NCBI GenBank assembly: GCA_020544565.1
Contig: CP078014.1
Location: forward strand, 1,641,874-1,705,873
Origin: Bradyrhizobiaceae bacterium
GTDB lineage: Bacteria; Pseudomonadota; Alphaproteobacteria; Rhizobiales; Xanthobacteraceae
DNA: 64,000 nt
Direction of reading: 5' to 3'
A model generated the notes under the pieces. It worked only from the letters and a program-made list of their open reading frames with translations. It ran no database searches and was not told the origin of the DNA. The position numbers were made by a program, and so were the translations under genes. Position 1 is the stretch's first letter. Each line of letters opens with the position of its first letter. Positions 43,427-53,095 of the stretch are shown here, one piece after another.

Positions 43427-43767
43427 CGAAACCTCCAGTCATTGTCTGCACATGACGGCACCGTTGCGCATATCATCTGAATGCAGACTGAACCGCGAAG
43501 TTCCGTCGCGGGCGTCGATCAAGAGCGAGTTGCATATCGCACTAAACCGAAACCCATGTCCCGGGCGCGCCGCAATGCGTAGCATTGCTGCGCTAAATCG
43601 GGACCGTCATAGACGGGATATCAATTATAAGCGCCCTGTATCCGTGGCGGTCCCGGCTCAGCGGGGCGGCACTGCGCACCGCATCCGGGACACCGGGACT
43701 CGTTGCGACGATACGAGATGCGGATCGGGACGGTGTAGCGCCGTGCGTCACATGAGGCAGCGCGGCC
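43427..43767. other. 341-bp intergenic region without a gene
   Basis: It lies between the Tat-signal gene start and the end of the TRIC-like gene. Frames here give no family-like translation and no strong hairpin or dyad was seen. Confidence 0.4.
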
Positions 43768-44400
43768 TCAATGGCCGTCGCGCTCATAAATGAATTTCGG
43801 CATTTCCCACTTGTAGCGAATCGCAAGCAGACGGAACACAAGGCCGATGACGAATGCCCCGATCACCGCCGCGACGTGATTGAGTCCAAACGACGTCGCC
43901 GCAACATAGAGCGCGCCCGTGACCAGCGACACCGTGGCGTAAAGCTCGCTGCGAAACAGCAGCGGGATTTCATTGCACAGGACATCGCGGAGCACGCCGC
44001 CGACGCAGCCGGTGATCATGCCCGCCACGACCGCAATGGAGAGCGGATGCCCCATCCCCCGGGCGACGTTGCAGCCGATGATGGTGAAGACCACGAGGCC
44101 GATGGCATCCAGCACCAGAAACAGCGTGTGGAAACGATGGATCACCTGCGCCAGCGCGATGGTGAGCAGCGCCGCGCCCCCGGTCAGCACCAGCAACATG
44201 GGATGCTTCACCCACAGCAGCGGATAATGGCCGAGCAGCACGTCGCGCAATGAGCCGCCACCTAACGCCGTGACGCAGCCGAGCATGGCGACGCCGAACC
44301 AGTCCATTTTGCGACGACCGGCCGCAAGCGCCGCCGTCATTGCCTCGGCGACCAGAGCGACCAGCCCGAAAAGCAGCAGAACCGAGTCGGCGGGAAGCAT
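43768..44400 (-). CDS. TRIC-type cation channel family protein (UPF0126/YadS-like)
   Basis: The protein has 210 residues from ATG 44400. There are seven hydrophobic helices in two pseudo-repeats, each with the family motif: ALGGGSLRDVLLGHYPL near residue 46 and GCVGGVLRDVLCNEIPLLF near residue 131. The glycine-rich kinks and conserved lysine/arginine in these motifs line the ion path in bacterial TRIC channels. It is probably a potassium-type channel in the inner membrane. The short C-terminal tail is cytosolic. The 35-bp gap to the next minus-strand gene allows co-transcription. Confidence 0.82.
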   Translation of the reverse strand: MLPADSVLLLFGLVALVAEAMTAALAAGRRKMDWFGVAMLGCVTALGGGSLRDVLLGHYPLLWVKHPMLLVLTGGAALLTIALAQVIHRFHTLFLVLDAIGLVVFTIIGCNVARGMGHPLSIAVVAGMITGCVGGVLRDVLCNEIPLLFRSELYATVSLVTGALYVAATSFGLNHVAAVIGAFVIGLVFRLLAIRYKWEMPKFIYERDGH

Positions 44401-44435
44401 GCCTGTCCTCGCGGGAAGCGATCCGATGACGGCCG

Positions 44436-45233
44436 TTACGCCGCCATGGTTTCGCGCGGGCGATAGATCGCGACATGCTGGCAATGCGCCACCGGATTCG
44501 CGCCATTGGCGATGACGACGCCGTCCAGCTCCACGAAGGCGTGGCCCTTGCGCTCGTAATTGGCGGTAACCTTGACGCGCGCGGTCAGTTCGTCGGTCAC
44601 CGCCGCGGTGGCGAGATGACGGATGGTGCTGCCGACATGGATCCACGGACCGAGGATGGCGTTTTCCATCAGCGACCAGTTCATCATCCGCAGCAGCATG
44701 CCGGTGTGGACGATACCCTCGCTCGCATAGACCGGATCGGTTTCGCGGACGTCGCGCAGATAGTCGCTCGATCCGCGCACCCCGAGGGTGAACGGCGGCA
44801 CCGCGAGCCACTTGCCGACGGCGTAGGACGTCGCGTCGGCAGGCGCGGTCTTGCCGACCACCCGCACGCTCTCGAAATCCTCAAGCGAAATCGCCGGCAC
44901 ATACCCCGGCATCGAGGCATGGCCGCTGGCGCATAGCTGGCCGCCGCTTTCCACCCGGATGGCGAGTCCGTCCCCGGTTTCCTCCGCCGTGACCACCGCA
45001 GTCTCGCCGTCATATACCGGCTTGAAGAAGCGGCCGTCCATCAGCCCGTGCTCCAGAAACGCCCGGCCCCACTTCGCCACCGGCATATGGGTCATGTAGG
45101 CGAACACATCGACGCCGGGCACGAGGCCACCCTGAAAGCCGAAGCGCTGCGCGACCGAATCGTCGTGCATCTTGTTTTCGGAATTCTTGGCGAGATTGTA
45201 GGCGTGGACGCTGTAGGGCTTGAGCGCGGTCAT
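44436..45233 (-). CDS. MaoC-like / hot-dog-fold protein of unknown substrate
   Basis: The protein has 265 residues. AYNLAKNSENKMHDDSVAQ near residue 11 and FQGGLVPGVDVFAYMTH near residue 33 recall the substrate loop of MaoC hydratases, with VPGVD in place of the usual hydratase HG motif. The C-terminal half ends in a second hot-dog strand set (ARVKVTANYERKGHAFVELDGVVI). It lacks the clear Asp-x4-His hydratase pair, so dehydratase activity is doubtful; a thioesterase or binding role is possible. Confidence 0.65.
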   Translation of the reverse strand: MTALKPYSVHAYNLAKNSENKMHDDSVAQRFGFQGGLVPGVDVFAYMTHMPVAKWGRAFLEHGLMDGRFFKPVYDGETAVVTAEETGDGLAIRVESGGQLCASGHASMPGYVPAISLEDFESVRVVGKTAPADATSYAVGKWLAVPPFTLGVRGSSDYLRDVRETDPVYASEGIVHTGMLLRMMNWSLMENAILGPWIHVGSTIRHLATAAVTDELTARVKVTANYERKGHAFVELDGVVIANGANPVAHCQHVAIYRPRETMAA

Positions 45234-45413
45234 GACGGTCTCGGTTTTCCTCAGGCGGGAGGGTTTGCAACCGCAATGCTACGGCAAGTTCCAGCAAAGA
45301 CCAAGGGTGCGGCGGCACGGCCTGCGACCGGTATTTTCCGTCTTTCGCTCGCCATTTTGCTCCCGGTGGGTTACCAGCAGCACCAACGCACCTGCAACAG
45401 CCCTGACTGATAT

Positions 45414-45872
45414 ATGACCCGCATCTATGTCGATGCCGACGCCTGCCCGGTGAAGGACGAGATCTATCGCGTCGCCGCGCGCCACGGGCTCTCGGTCAGC
45501 GTGGTCGCGGGACAGTTCATCCGTGTGCCGAACGATCCGCTGATCGAGCGGATCGCCGCCGGCGCGGCCATGGATGCCGCCGACGACTGGATCGCGGAAC
45601 GCGCCGTGACAGGCGATATCGTCATTACCGCCGACATTCCGCTGGCGGCACGCTGTGTCAAAGCGGGAGCGGCCGTGCTTGCGCCGAACGGCAAGCCGTT
45701 CACCGAAGAGTCCATCGGCATGACGCTCGCGGTCCGCAACCTGATGACGGACCTGCGATCCAGCGGCGAGGTCACCGGCGGGCCGCGCCCGTTCTCTCCG
45801 CGCGACCGCTCGGCGTTCCTGTCCGCCCTCGACCAGACCATCCGCCGCATCCAGCGCGCGCACCAGACGTAA
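45414..45872 (+). CDS. YaiI/YqxD family protein (DUF188, PIN-like fold)
   Basis: The protein has 152 residues. The N-terminus [20 protein letters not shown] is the family signature, with several conserved acids; [22 protein letters not shown] near residue 57 and [19 protein letters not shown] near residue 92 complete it. The fold is PIN-like, so nuclease activity has been suggested, but function is unproven. It lies 15 bp upstream of the ABC-F gene on the same strand. Confidence 0.88.
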   Translation: MTRIYVDADACPVKDEIYRVAARHGLSVSVVAGQFIRVPNDPLIERIAAGAAMDAADDWIAERAVTGDIVITADIPLAARCVKAGAAVLAPNGKPFTEESIGMTLAVRNLMTDLRSSGEVTGGPRPFSPRDRSAFLSALDQTIRRIQRAHQT

Positions 45873-45887
45873 GAGCATACCGACATC

Positions 45888-47708
45888 ATGGCGCCACCGC
45901 TCATCCAGTTGAAAGATATCGCGCTGACCTTCGGCGGCACACCGCTGCTGGCGGGCGTCGAGCTTGCGGTCGGCGCGGGCGAGCGGGTGTGCCTGATCGG
46001 CCGCAACGGCTCGGGCAAATCGACGCTGCTGAAGATCGTCGCCGGGCTGGTGAAGGCCGACAGCGGCAGCCGTTTCGTGCAGCCGGGCGCCACCATCCGC
46101 TACCTGCCGCAGGAGCCGGATTTCGACGGCTTCGCCACCACGCTGGCCTATGTCGAGGCGGGATTGAACCCCGGCGACGACCACTATCAGGCGCAATACC
46201 TGCTCGAACAGCTCGGCCTTACGGGTGCGGAAAATCCCGCCAATCTTTCCGGCGGCGAGGCGCGGCGCGCGGCGCTGGCGCGGGTGCTGGCGCCCTCGCC
46301 CGACATCCTGCTGCTGGATGAGCCAACCAACCACCTCGACCTCACCACCATTGAATGGCTGGAGGGCGAACTGATGGGCCGCCGCAGCGCGCTGGTGATG
46401 ATCAGCCACGACCGCCGCTTCCTCACCAATCTGTCACGGGCCACGGTGTGGCTCGATCGCGGCCAGACCCGCCGCATCGAGAAGGGATTCGGCGCATTCG
46501 AGGAATGGCGCGACGAGGTGCTGGCGGACGAAGAACGCGATCAGCACAAGCTGGACCGCAAGATCGTCGCCGAGGAGCACTGGCTGCGCTACGGCGTTTC
46601 CGGCCGGCGCAAGCGCAACGTCAAACGGCTCGGCAACCTGTTCGCGCTGCGCCAGCAGCGCCGCGACTATCGCGGCGCGGCCGGCAAGGCCAATCTCGCA
46701 GCCGCGGAAGCGGAATCCTCCGGCAAGCTGGTGGTCGAGGCCAGGCAGATCGGCAAATCCTATGGCGCGCGCGCCGTCGTCAGCGATTTCTCCATCCGCG
46801 TCGCGCGCGGCGACCGCATCGGCATCGTCGGCCCCAACGGCGCGGGCAAAACCACGCTGATCGGCCTCCTCACCGGCGCGCTGTCACCGGACAGCGGCGC
46901 GATCCGCCTCGGCGCCAATATCGAGATGGTGACGCTGGACCAGCACCGCGAAAGCCTCGATCCGAAATCGACGCTGGCCGACGCGCTGACCGGCGGGCGC
47001 GGCGACAGCGTGATGGTCAACGGCACGCCGAAGCACGTCATCGGCTACATGAAGGACTTCCTGTTCACCAGCGAACAGGCGCGCACGCCGCTGGAGGCGC
47101 TGTCCGGCGGCGAGCGTGGCCGCCTGATGCTGGCCCGCGCGCTGGCCAAGCCTTCGAACGTGCTGGTGCTGGACGAGCCGACCAACGACCTCGACCTCGA
47201 AACCCTCGACGTGCTCGAGGACATGCTCGGCGACTACGACGGCACCGTCATTCTCGTCAGCCACGACCGCGACTTCCTCGACCGCGTGGTGACCTCGGTG
47301 ATCGCGCCGGAGGGCAACGGCAAATGGGTGGAATATGCCGGCGGTTATTCCGACATGCTGGCCCAGCGCGGCGCGGACTTGCAAGAGAAGGCGGTCAAGG
47401 CCACCGCCTCCACCGAGGCCAGGGCGGACAGGCCCGCCGCTGCCGCGCCCGCGCCGGCCACGAAACGCCGCCTCTCCTTCAACGAGAAGCACGCGCTGGA
47501 AACCCTCCCCAAGACCATGGCGAAGCTGCACGACGAGATCGCAAAGCAGCAGGCGCTGCTCGACGATCCCGGCCTTTACGCCCGCGACCGCAAGGCGTTC
47601 GACGCCGCCTCCGCCGCGATCGCCAAGGCGCAAGCGGAACTGGACGCGGCGGAAGAAAAATGGCTGGAGCTGGAGATGCTACGCGAGGAGATCGAAAGCG
47701 GGGTTTAA
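45888..47708 (+). CDS. ABC-F family ATPase (Uup-like)
   Basis: The protein has 606 residues with two ABC domains and no membrane segments. First domain: Walker A GRNGSGKST near residue 38, signature NLSGGEARRAALARVL, Walker B LLLDEPTNHLD. Second: GPNGAGKTT near residue 318, LSGGERGRLMLARAL, LVLDEPTNDLD. Between them is the charged linker (about residues 210-270), and after the second domain a coiled-coil tail. ABC-F proteins act on ribosomes; the Uup-like C-terminal coiled coil also links them to branched DNA. The stop overlaps the convergent flavoprotein stop by 4 bp. Confidence 0.9.
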   Translation: MAPPLIQLKDIALTFGGTPLLAGVELAVGAGERVCLIGRNGSGKSTLLKIVAGLVKADSGSRFVQPGATIRYLPQEPDFDGFATTLAYVEAGLNPGDDHYQAQYLLEQLGLTGAENPANLSGGEARRAALARVLAPSPDILLLDEPTNHLDLTTIEWLEGELMGRRSALVMISHDRRFLTNLSRATVWLDRGQTRRIEKGFGAFEEWRDEVLADEERDQHKLDRKIVAEEHWLRYGVSGRRKRNVKRLGNLFALRQQRRDYRGAAGKANLAAAEAESSGKLVVEARQIGKSYGARAVVSDFSIRVARGDRIGIVGPNGAGKTTLIGLLTGALSPDSGAIRLGANIEMVTLDQHRESLDPKSTLADALTGGRGDSVMVNGTPKHVIGYMKDFLFTSEQARTPLEALSGGERGRLMLARALAKPSNVLVLDEPTNDLDLETLDVLEDMLGDYDGTVILVSHDRDFLDRVVTSVIAPEGNGKWVEYAGGYSDMLAQRGADLQEKAVKATASTEARADRPAAAAPAPATKRRLSFNEKHALETLPKTMAKLHDEIAKQQALLDDPGLYARDRKAFDAASAAIAKAQAELDAAEEKWLELEMLREEIESGV

Positions 47709-48919
47709 CGCCGGCAATAGTCCAGCGCGCCCTTCCCCGCGGCGACGCCGGTGGCGAAACACGCCTGCAGCAGATAGCCGCCGGTCGGCGCTTCCCAGTC
47801 GAGCATTTCGCCTGCAACGAACACCCCGGGCAATTGGCGCAACATGAAGCGCGCATCGACCTCACCGAGCGACACCCCGCCCGCCGTGGAGATGGCGCGC
47901 TCCAGCGCCGCCACGCCCGTGAGGCGCAGCGGCACGGCGTTGATGAATGCAGCGAGCGCCGCGGGCTCCATCGCTGACAGGGGCAGCCCACCGGCGATCG
48001 CGGCCTCCTGCACCAGCCCGATGGCCACGGGCGACAGACCGGCGGCCTTGCGCAGCCAGGTGGAGAACGATTGCTTGCGGCGCGGCGCAGCAAGACGCCG
48101 TGCCAGATCGTCCCGCGCCAGATCGGGCCGCAGCGCGATTTCGACCACAGCCTCGCCATGCGTCCGCACCGCTTCGCGGATCGGCGCCGACAGCGCATAG
48201 ACCGCACCGCCCTCGATGCCGTCGCGCGTCAGCATCAGTTCGCCGCGCACCGTTTCGCCGCCGAACGACAGCGCGATGCCCTTGAGCGGCTGGCCTTCGA
48301 AGCGCTGGCGAAAAACGTCGGACCACGCGACGCGAAAACCGCAATTGGCGGGACGCAGCGGCGCGACGTCGATGCCCTTCCCGCGCAGCCATTCCACCCA
48401 GTCGCCATCCGCCCCCAACTTCGGCCAGCTCGCGCCGCCGAGAGCGATCACGGTGGCATCTGGCGTGAGTGCAAGCGCGCCTTGCGGCGTTTCGAACCGC
48501 AATGCGCCGGCATCGCTCCATCCGCGCCAATGGTGGCGAAATGCGAAGCGCACGCCCGCGCCGTCAAGTCGGCGCAGCCACGCCCGCAGCAGCGGCGACG
48601 CCTTCATCGCCTCGGGAAAGACGCGGCCGCTCGATCCGACGAAGGTCGGCTGGCCGAGACCTTCGCACCACGCGCGCAATGCCTCCGGCGGGAAGGATTC
48701 GAGCGCGGCGCGGAGGTGCGGCATCGCCTCGCGGTAGCGGGCGAAAAACGGATCGCGCGGCTCGCTGTGGGTGAGGTTGAGACCGCCGCGCCCGGCCATC
48801 AGGAATTTGCGCCCGGCCGATGGCATCCGGTCGTAGACCGTGACCTGCGCGCCGCCGGCTGCGAGCACCTCCGCCGCCATCAGCCCCGCCGGACCGGCCC
48901 CGATGACGGCGACGTTCAA
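47705..48919 (-). CDS. HI0933/YhiN-like FAD-binding oxidoreductase
   Basis: The protein has 404 residues. The N-terminal FAD dinucleotide fold is VIGAGPAGLMAAEVLAAGG; KFLMAGRGGLNLTHSE near residue 52 and IALGGASWPKLGADGDW near residue 150 are hallmarks of the HI0933/TIGR03862 group, and the C-terminal GVFVAGEMLDWEAPTGGYLLQ closes the FAD site. The substrate is unknown for most members. It lies 5 bp past the end of the 48925 SDR gene, so it might share its transcript. Confidence 0.86.
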   Translation of the reverse strand: MNVAVIGAGPAGLMAAEVLAAGGAQVTVYDRMPSAGRKFLMAGRGGLNLTHSEPRDPFFARYREAMPHLRAALESFPPEALRAWCEGLGQPTFVGSSGRVFPEAMKASPLLRAWLRRLDGAGVRFAFRHHWRGWSDAGALRFETPQGALALTPDATVIALGGASWPKLGADGDWVEWLRGKGIDVAPLRPANCGFRVAWSDVFRQRFEGQPLKGIALSFGGETVRGELMLTRDGIEGGAVYALSAPIREAVRTHGEAVVEIALRPDLARDDLARRLAAPRRKQSFSTWLRKAAGLSPVAIGLVQEAAIAGGLPLSAMEPAALAAFINAVPLRLTGVAALERAISTAGGVSLGEVDARFMLRQLPGVFVAGEMLDWEAPTGGYLLQACFATGVAAGKGALDYCRR

Positions 48920-48924
48920 GACGG

Positions 48925-49857
48925 TCAGCCGCCCATCGGCGGCAGCTTGATGCCCGCTGCGTTGGCGGCCTGCTGGACATATTTATAGGTCTGGAAGAAC
49001 GCGCCGCCGAGATCGCGGGCGGTGGACATGTCGCCGATCTTGGCGAAGTTCGCGGCGATGGCGTCAGGCGTCCATTGGTCCTGCGGCAGGTTGAGGCCCT
49101 CGGTCTCGACGATCTTGATGACGGCGAAGGAGCCCGCCCCCGCGCCCATGATGGTGCGCGTCGGCGCGTCCTCGCTCACCATGTAGAGCACCGCCGGCGT
49201 AATCGATTCCGGCTTCATCAGCGCCAGTACGTCCGGCGGGATCAGGCCCTCGGTCATGCGCGTCGCCGCCGTCGGCGAGATGGTGTTGACCTTGATGTTG
49301 GTCTTGCGGCCTTCCTCGGCGAGCACGTTCATCAGCCCGACGATGCCCAGCTTTGCGGCGGCATAGTTGGCCTGCCCGAAATTGCCGAACAGGCCCGACG
49401 ACGACGTGGTGACGACAATGCGGCCGTAGTTGCGCTCGCGCATGCCGTCCCACACCGCCTTGCAGCAGTTGAACGTTCCGGTCAGATGCACCGCGATCAC
49501 CTTGGCGAAATCGTCCGGCTCCATCTTGGCGAACGACTTGTCGCGCAGAATGCCGGCATTGGCGACCATGATATCGACGCTGCCCCACTTGGCGGTGGCC
49601 TGCGCGACCATGTCCCTGACCTGCTCGTAGTTCGACACGTCGGCGCCATTGGCCATCGCCTCGCCGCCGGCCTTGCGGATTTCCTCGACCACCGCTTCGG
49701 CTGCGCTGACGGAGCCGCCGCTGCCGTCACGCGCCGCGCCCATGTCGTTGACCACCACGCGCGCGCCGAGCTGCGCCAGACCGAGCGCATGGGCGCGCCC
49801 AAGCCCCGCGCCTGCGCCGGTGACCACTGCAACGCGTCCGTCGAACCTGATTGCCAT
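48925..49857 (-). CDS. SDR-family 3-hydroxyacyl-CoA dehydrogenase (multifunctional-enzyme-2-like)
   Basis: The protein has 310 residues from ATG 49857. The TGAGAGLGR cofactor loop is near residue 13, VVNDMGAARDGSGGS after the second strand is typical of the HSD17B4/MFE-2 dehydrogenase, NAGILRDKSF is near residue 95, and the catalytic Ser/Tyr/Lys lie in TSSSGLFGNFGQANYAAAK near residue 150. It would oxidise (R)-3-hydroxyacyl-CoA. The next gene upstream is a MaoC hydratase, giving the two halves of an MFE-2-type beta-oxidation step as separate genes. Confidence 0.87.
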   Translation of the reverse strand: MAIRFDGRVAVVTGAGAGLGRAHALGLAQLGARVVVNDMGAARDGSGGSVSAAEAVVEEIRKAGGEAMANGADVSNYEQVRDMVAQATAKWGSVDIMVANAGILRDKSFAKMEPDDFAKVIAVHLTGTFNCCKAVWDGMRERNYGRIVVTTSSSGLFGNFGQANYAAAKLGIVGLMNVLAEEGRKTNIKVNTISPTAATRMTEGLIPPDVLALMKPESITPAVLYMVSEDAPTRTIMGAGAGSFAVIKIVETEGLNLPQDQWTPDAIAANFAKIGDMSTARDLGGAFFQTYKYVQQAANAAGIKLPPMGG

Positions 49858-49874
49858 TTTCGCGATTCCTTCGA

Positions 49875-50327
49875 TCAGTTGAAAAAGTGCAGCCCAAGCC
49901 AATCGGCGACCAGCGCCGGCTTGGCCTCGCCCTCGATTTCCAGCGTGGTGGCGGTGCGCGCCAGCAATTCCTTCGGTGCCCGCATGGTCGCCTCCGACAG
50001 CACGAACCGCGCCCGTATGCGGCTGCCGGCGCGAACCGGCGTCAGGAAACGGACCTTGTCGAAGCCGTAATTGACCGACATCGCCGCGCCGTTCAGCGTC
50101 GGCATCGCGGCATACGCCATCTTCGACAACAGCGACAGCGACAGGAAGCCATGCGCGATGGTGCCGCCGAACGGCGTTTCACGCCGGGCGCGCTCCGGAT
50201 CGATATGGATGAACTGGAAATCTTCCGTCGCGTCGGCGAAGGCGTCGATCTGCTTCTGATCGATCGTATGCCAATCGGAAACCCCAAGCTCGGTGCCAAC
50301 CAGCTTGAGATAATCTTCGCGATCCAT
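49875..50327 (-). CDS. MaoC-family dehydratase (NodN-like)
   Basis: The protein has 150 residues from ATG 50327. IDQKQIDAFADATEDFQFIHID near residue 26 includes the hydratase Asp and His; GTIAHGFLSLSLL near residue 59 is the second half of the motif. It is a single hot-dog domain like NodN or PhaJ, hydrating enoyl-CoA or dehydrating 3-hydroxyacyl-CoA in the (R) series. It is separated by 17 bp from the SDR and probably co-transcribed. Confidence 0.87.
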   Translation of the reverse strand: MDREDYLKLVGTELGVSDWHTIDQKQIDAFADATEDFQFIHIDPERARRETPFGGTIAHGFLSLSLLSKMAYAAMPTLNGAAMSVNYGFDKVRFLTPVRAGSRIRARFVLSEATMRAPKELLARTATTLEIEGEAKPALVADWLGLHFFN

Positions 50328-50450
50328 CGCCACGCCCACGGGCCGCCTCCCGTTCAACATCGAACCGGACTGGCACATTCCACAGAACGGGTTCGGGGCC
50401 AAGCGAAAACTTGGCCGGCGGTGTTGTTCGAGCACCGCCGGTATACGGCG

Positions 50451-52169
50451 TTACCGCGCTGCCGCCTGCAGTTCCGGGAAATCCTCCTCGCGGAATTCCT
50501 TGCCGCGCAAGGCATCCGCGCGGTCGTCGTCGTGCTCGAGGCGACGAAGCTGCACGCGACGGATCTTGCCGGAGATCGTCTTCGGCAATTCCGTCACCAG
50601 TTCGATGCGCCGGATGCGCTTGAACGGCGCAAGGCGCGCATGCACATACTGAAAGATCGACAGCGCCGTCTCGCGGGTGGCTTGCGTGCCCGGCACCAGC
50701 GAGATGTAAGCCTTGGGCAGCGCGAGCCGGATCGGGTCCGGCGTCGGCACGACGGCCGCCTCCGCCACGAGGTCGTGCTCCAGCAGCACGCTCTCCAGCT
50801 CGAACGGGCTGATGCGATAGTCGGACGATTTGAACACGTCATCCGAGCGCCCGACGAAGGTCAGGTAACCGTCGTCGTCGAGGAACACCACATCGCCGGT
50901 CTGATAGACCTCGCCGTCGGCCCCCTTGGGCACGCCGTCGTCGCCCTGATAGCCGAGCATCAGTCCCGCCGGGCGATCCGCGCCGAGCACGAGACGCACC
51001 TCGCCCTCCTTGGCGGGGTTGCCGTCGGCATCGGCGACACGCACCTTGTAACCGGGCATCGGCCGTCCCATCGACCCGACCTTGACCGTCTGTCCCGGCG
51101 AATTGCCCGCCAGCGCCGTGGTCTCGGTCTGGCCGTAACCGTCGCGAATGGTCAGGCCCCACGCTGCCCTGACCTGATCGATCACTTCCGGATTGAGCGG
51201 CTCGCCCGCGCCGCAGACCTCGCGCAGCGACACCTTGTGGTCGGCGAGCTGTTCCTGAATGAACAGACGCCACACCGTCGGCGGCGCGCACAGCGTGGTC
51301 ACCCCGCAGCGCGCGATGGTGGCGAGCAGGCTTTTCGCGTCGAAGCGCGGCTGGTTGGCGATGAAGATGGTCGCGCCCGCGTTCCACGGCGAGAAGAAGC
51401 AGCTCCACGCATGCTTGGCCCAGCCCGGCGAGGAAATGTTGAGATGGACGTCGCCGGGCTGCAAGCCCAGCCAGTACATCGTCGACAGCGAGCCGACCGG
51501 ATAGCTGCGATGGCTGTGCAGAACGAGCTTGGGCTTGGCGGTGGTGCCCGAGGTGAAATAGAGCAGCATCGGATCGTCGGCATGGGTCACGCCGTCGGCC
51601 GCGAAGGTTTCGGGATAGTTCGCCGCGTCCTCGAATTTGCGCCAGCCGTTGTGATCGGCGGTGGCGGCGACCACGATCCTGGTGAAGCCCTCGCCGCCGA
51701 GACCTTCGAATTTCGCGACCTGATCCTGGGTGGCGACCACCGCCTTCGCCTTGCCACGGTCGAGGCGATCGCGCAGTTCGTCCGCCGTGAGCAGCGTCGT
51801 CGCCGGAATGACGATGACGCCGAGCTTCATGGCGGCCAGCATGGTCTCCCACAGCGGCACGACATTGCCGAGCAGCAGCAGCAGATGATCGCCGCGCTTC
51901 AGTCCCAGATCGCGCAGGAAGTTCGCGACCCGGTTGGAACGGCGCGACAGCTCCGCGAACGACAGCCGCGTCTCGGTGCCGGCGGCGGTATCGACGATCC
52001 ACAGCGCGGTGCGGTCGCGGCTCTCGGGATCACGCGCCAGATCGGCGTCGAACCAGTCCAGCGCCCAGTTGAACCGGGCCTGGTCCGGCCAGCGGAATTC
52101 CGCCACCGCGGTGTCGTAATCGGTGCGGTGCCGCAGCAGGAATGCGCGCGCGTCCTGAAACGTGGTCAT
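50451..52169 (-). CDS. AMP-forming acyl-CoA synthetase (medium-chain/MACS-like)
   Basis: The protein has 572 residues. LLYFTSGTTAKPKLVLHSHR near residue 190 is the P-loop-like motif; GYGQTETTALAGNSPG near residue 340, a TGDVV motif near residue 430, and the catalytic lysine in LPKTISGKIRRVQL near residue 535 complete the adenylate-forming fold. It resembles the MACS/xenobiotic acid:CoA ligases that act on medium-chain or aryl acids. It follows mmsB by 9 bp in a run of acyl-CoA genes. Substrate unknown. Confidence 0.86.
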   Translation of the reverse strand: MTTFQDARAFLLRHRTDYDTAVAEFRWPDQARFNWALDWFDADLARDPESRDRTALWIVDTAAGTETRLSFAELSRRSNRVANFLRDLGLKRGDHLLLLLGNVVPLWETMLAAMKLGVIVIPATTLLTADELRDRLDRGKAKAVVATQDQVAKFEGLGGEGFTRIVVAATADHNGWRKFEDAANYPETFAADGVTHADDPMLLYFTSGTTAKPKLVLHSHRSYPVGSLSTMYWLGLQPGDVHLNISSPGWAKHAWSCFFSPWNAGATIFIANQPRFDAKSLLATIARCGVTTLCAPPTVWRLFIQEQLADHKVSLREVCGAGEPLNPEVIDQVRAAWGLTIRDGYGQTETTALAGNSPGQTVKVGSMGRPMPGYKVRVADADGNPAKEGEVRLVLGADRPAGLMLGYQGDDGVPKGADGEVYQTGDVVFLDDDGYLTFVGRSDDVFKSSDYRISPFELESVLLEHDLVAEAAVVPTPDPIRLALPKAYISLVPGTQATRETALSIFQYVHARLAPFKRIRRIELVTELPKTISGKIRRVQLRRLEHDDDRADALRGKEFREEDFPELQAAAR

Positions 52170-52178
52170 CGAGAGATC

Positions 52179-53063
52179 CTATTTCGCCAATCCGCGAACG
52201 TGCCTGATGATCCCGGAAAAATCCACGTCGCCATGGCCCGCCTTCTCGAAGGCGTCGTAGATGCTTTCCGCATGCGCGCCGAGCGGCGTCGCAGCGCCCG
52301 CGGCCTTGGCCGCCTCCTGCGACAGACGCAAATCCTTCAGCATCAGCGCGGTCGCGAAGCCCGGCTTGTAGTCGTTGTTGGCGGGCGACGCCGGGACTGG
52401 CCCCGGCACCGGGCAATAGGAGGTCAGCGACCAGCACTGGCCCGACGAGGTCGACGCGACGTCGAACAGTGCCTGATGCGACAGCCCGAGCTTCTCGCCG
52501 AGCGCGAACGCTTCCGATACGCCGATCATGGAAATGCCGAGGATCATGTTGTTGCAGATCTTGGCCGCCTGCCCCGCGCCGCCCTTGCCGCAATGGACGA
52601 TCTTCTTGCCCATATTCTCCAGCACGGGTTTCGCCTGGGCGAAGGCGAAGTCCTCGCCGCCGCACATGAAGGTCAGCGTGCCGGCCTTGGCGCCGCCGGT
52701 GCCGCCCGACACCGGGGCATCGATCGACGGCAGGTTGTGCTCAGTCGCATGGGCATGAGCGTGGCGCGCGCTCTCGACGTCCACGGTGGAGCAGTCGATC
52801 ATGAGCGTGTTCTTGGCGACGGCGGGAATGACCTCTTTCCACACGCTCAGCACGTGCTTGCCGGCCGGCAGCATGGTGATGACGATCTCCGCGCTCTTCA
52901 CCGCCTCCGTGGCGCTGGCGGCAATGGACACACCGGCCGCCTTCGCCGCGTCCTTCGACGCCTGAACGAGATCGAAGCCCTGCACCTTGTGCCCGGCCTT
53001 GACGAGATTGGCCGCCATCGGCCCGCCCATGTTGCCGAGACCGATGAATGCGATGTTTGCCAT
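52179..53063 (-). CDS. mmsB: 3-hydroxyisobutyrate dehydrogenase
   Basis: The protein has 294 residues from ATG 53063. IAFIGLGNMGGPMAANLVKAGH is the family NAD signature; DAPVSGGTGGAKAGTLTFMCGG near residue 115 is the substrate loop, and GQAAKICNNMILG near residue 165 bears the catalytic lysine. It oxidises 3-hydroxyisobutyrate to methylmalonate semialdehyde in valine breakdown. It lies directly after the hydrolase that makes its substrate and is part of the mmsA-ACAD-hydrolase-mmsB run. Confidence 0.93.
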   Translation of the reverse strand: MANIAFIGLGNMGGPMAANLVKAGHKVQGFDLVQASKDAAKAAGVSIAASATEAVKSAEIVITMLPAGKHVLSVWKEVIPAVAKNTLMIDCSTVDVESARHAHAHATEHNLPSIDAPVSGGTGGAKAGTLTFMCGGEDFAFAQAKPVLENMGKKIVHCGKGGAGQAAKICNNMILGISMIGVSEAFALGEKLGLSHQALFDVASTSSGQCWSLTSYCPVPGPVPASPANNDYKPGFATALMLKDLRLSQEAAKAAGAATPLGAHAESIYDAFEKAGHGDVDFSGIIRHVRGLAK

Positions 53064-53095
53064 GTCGTGTCCTCGCTGGTGTTGGTCCGGAATCG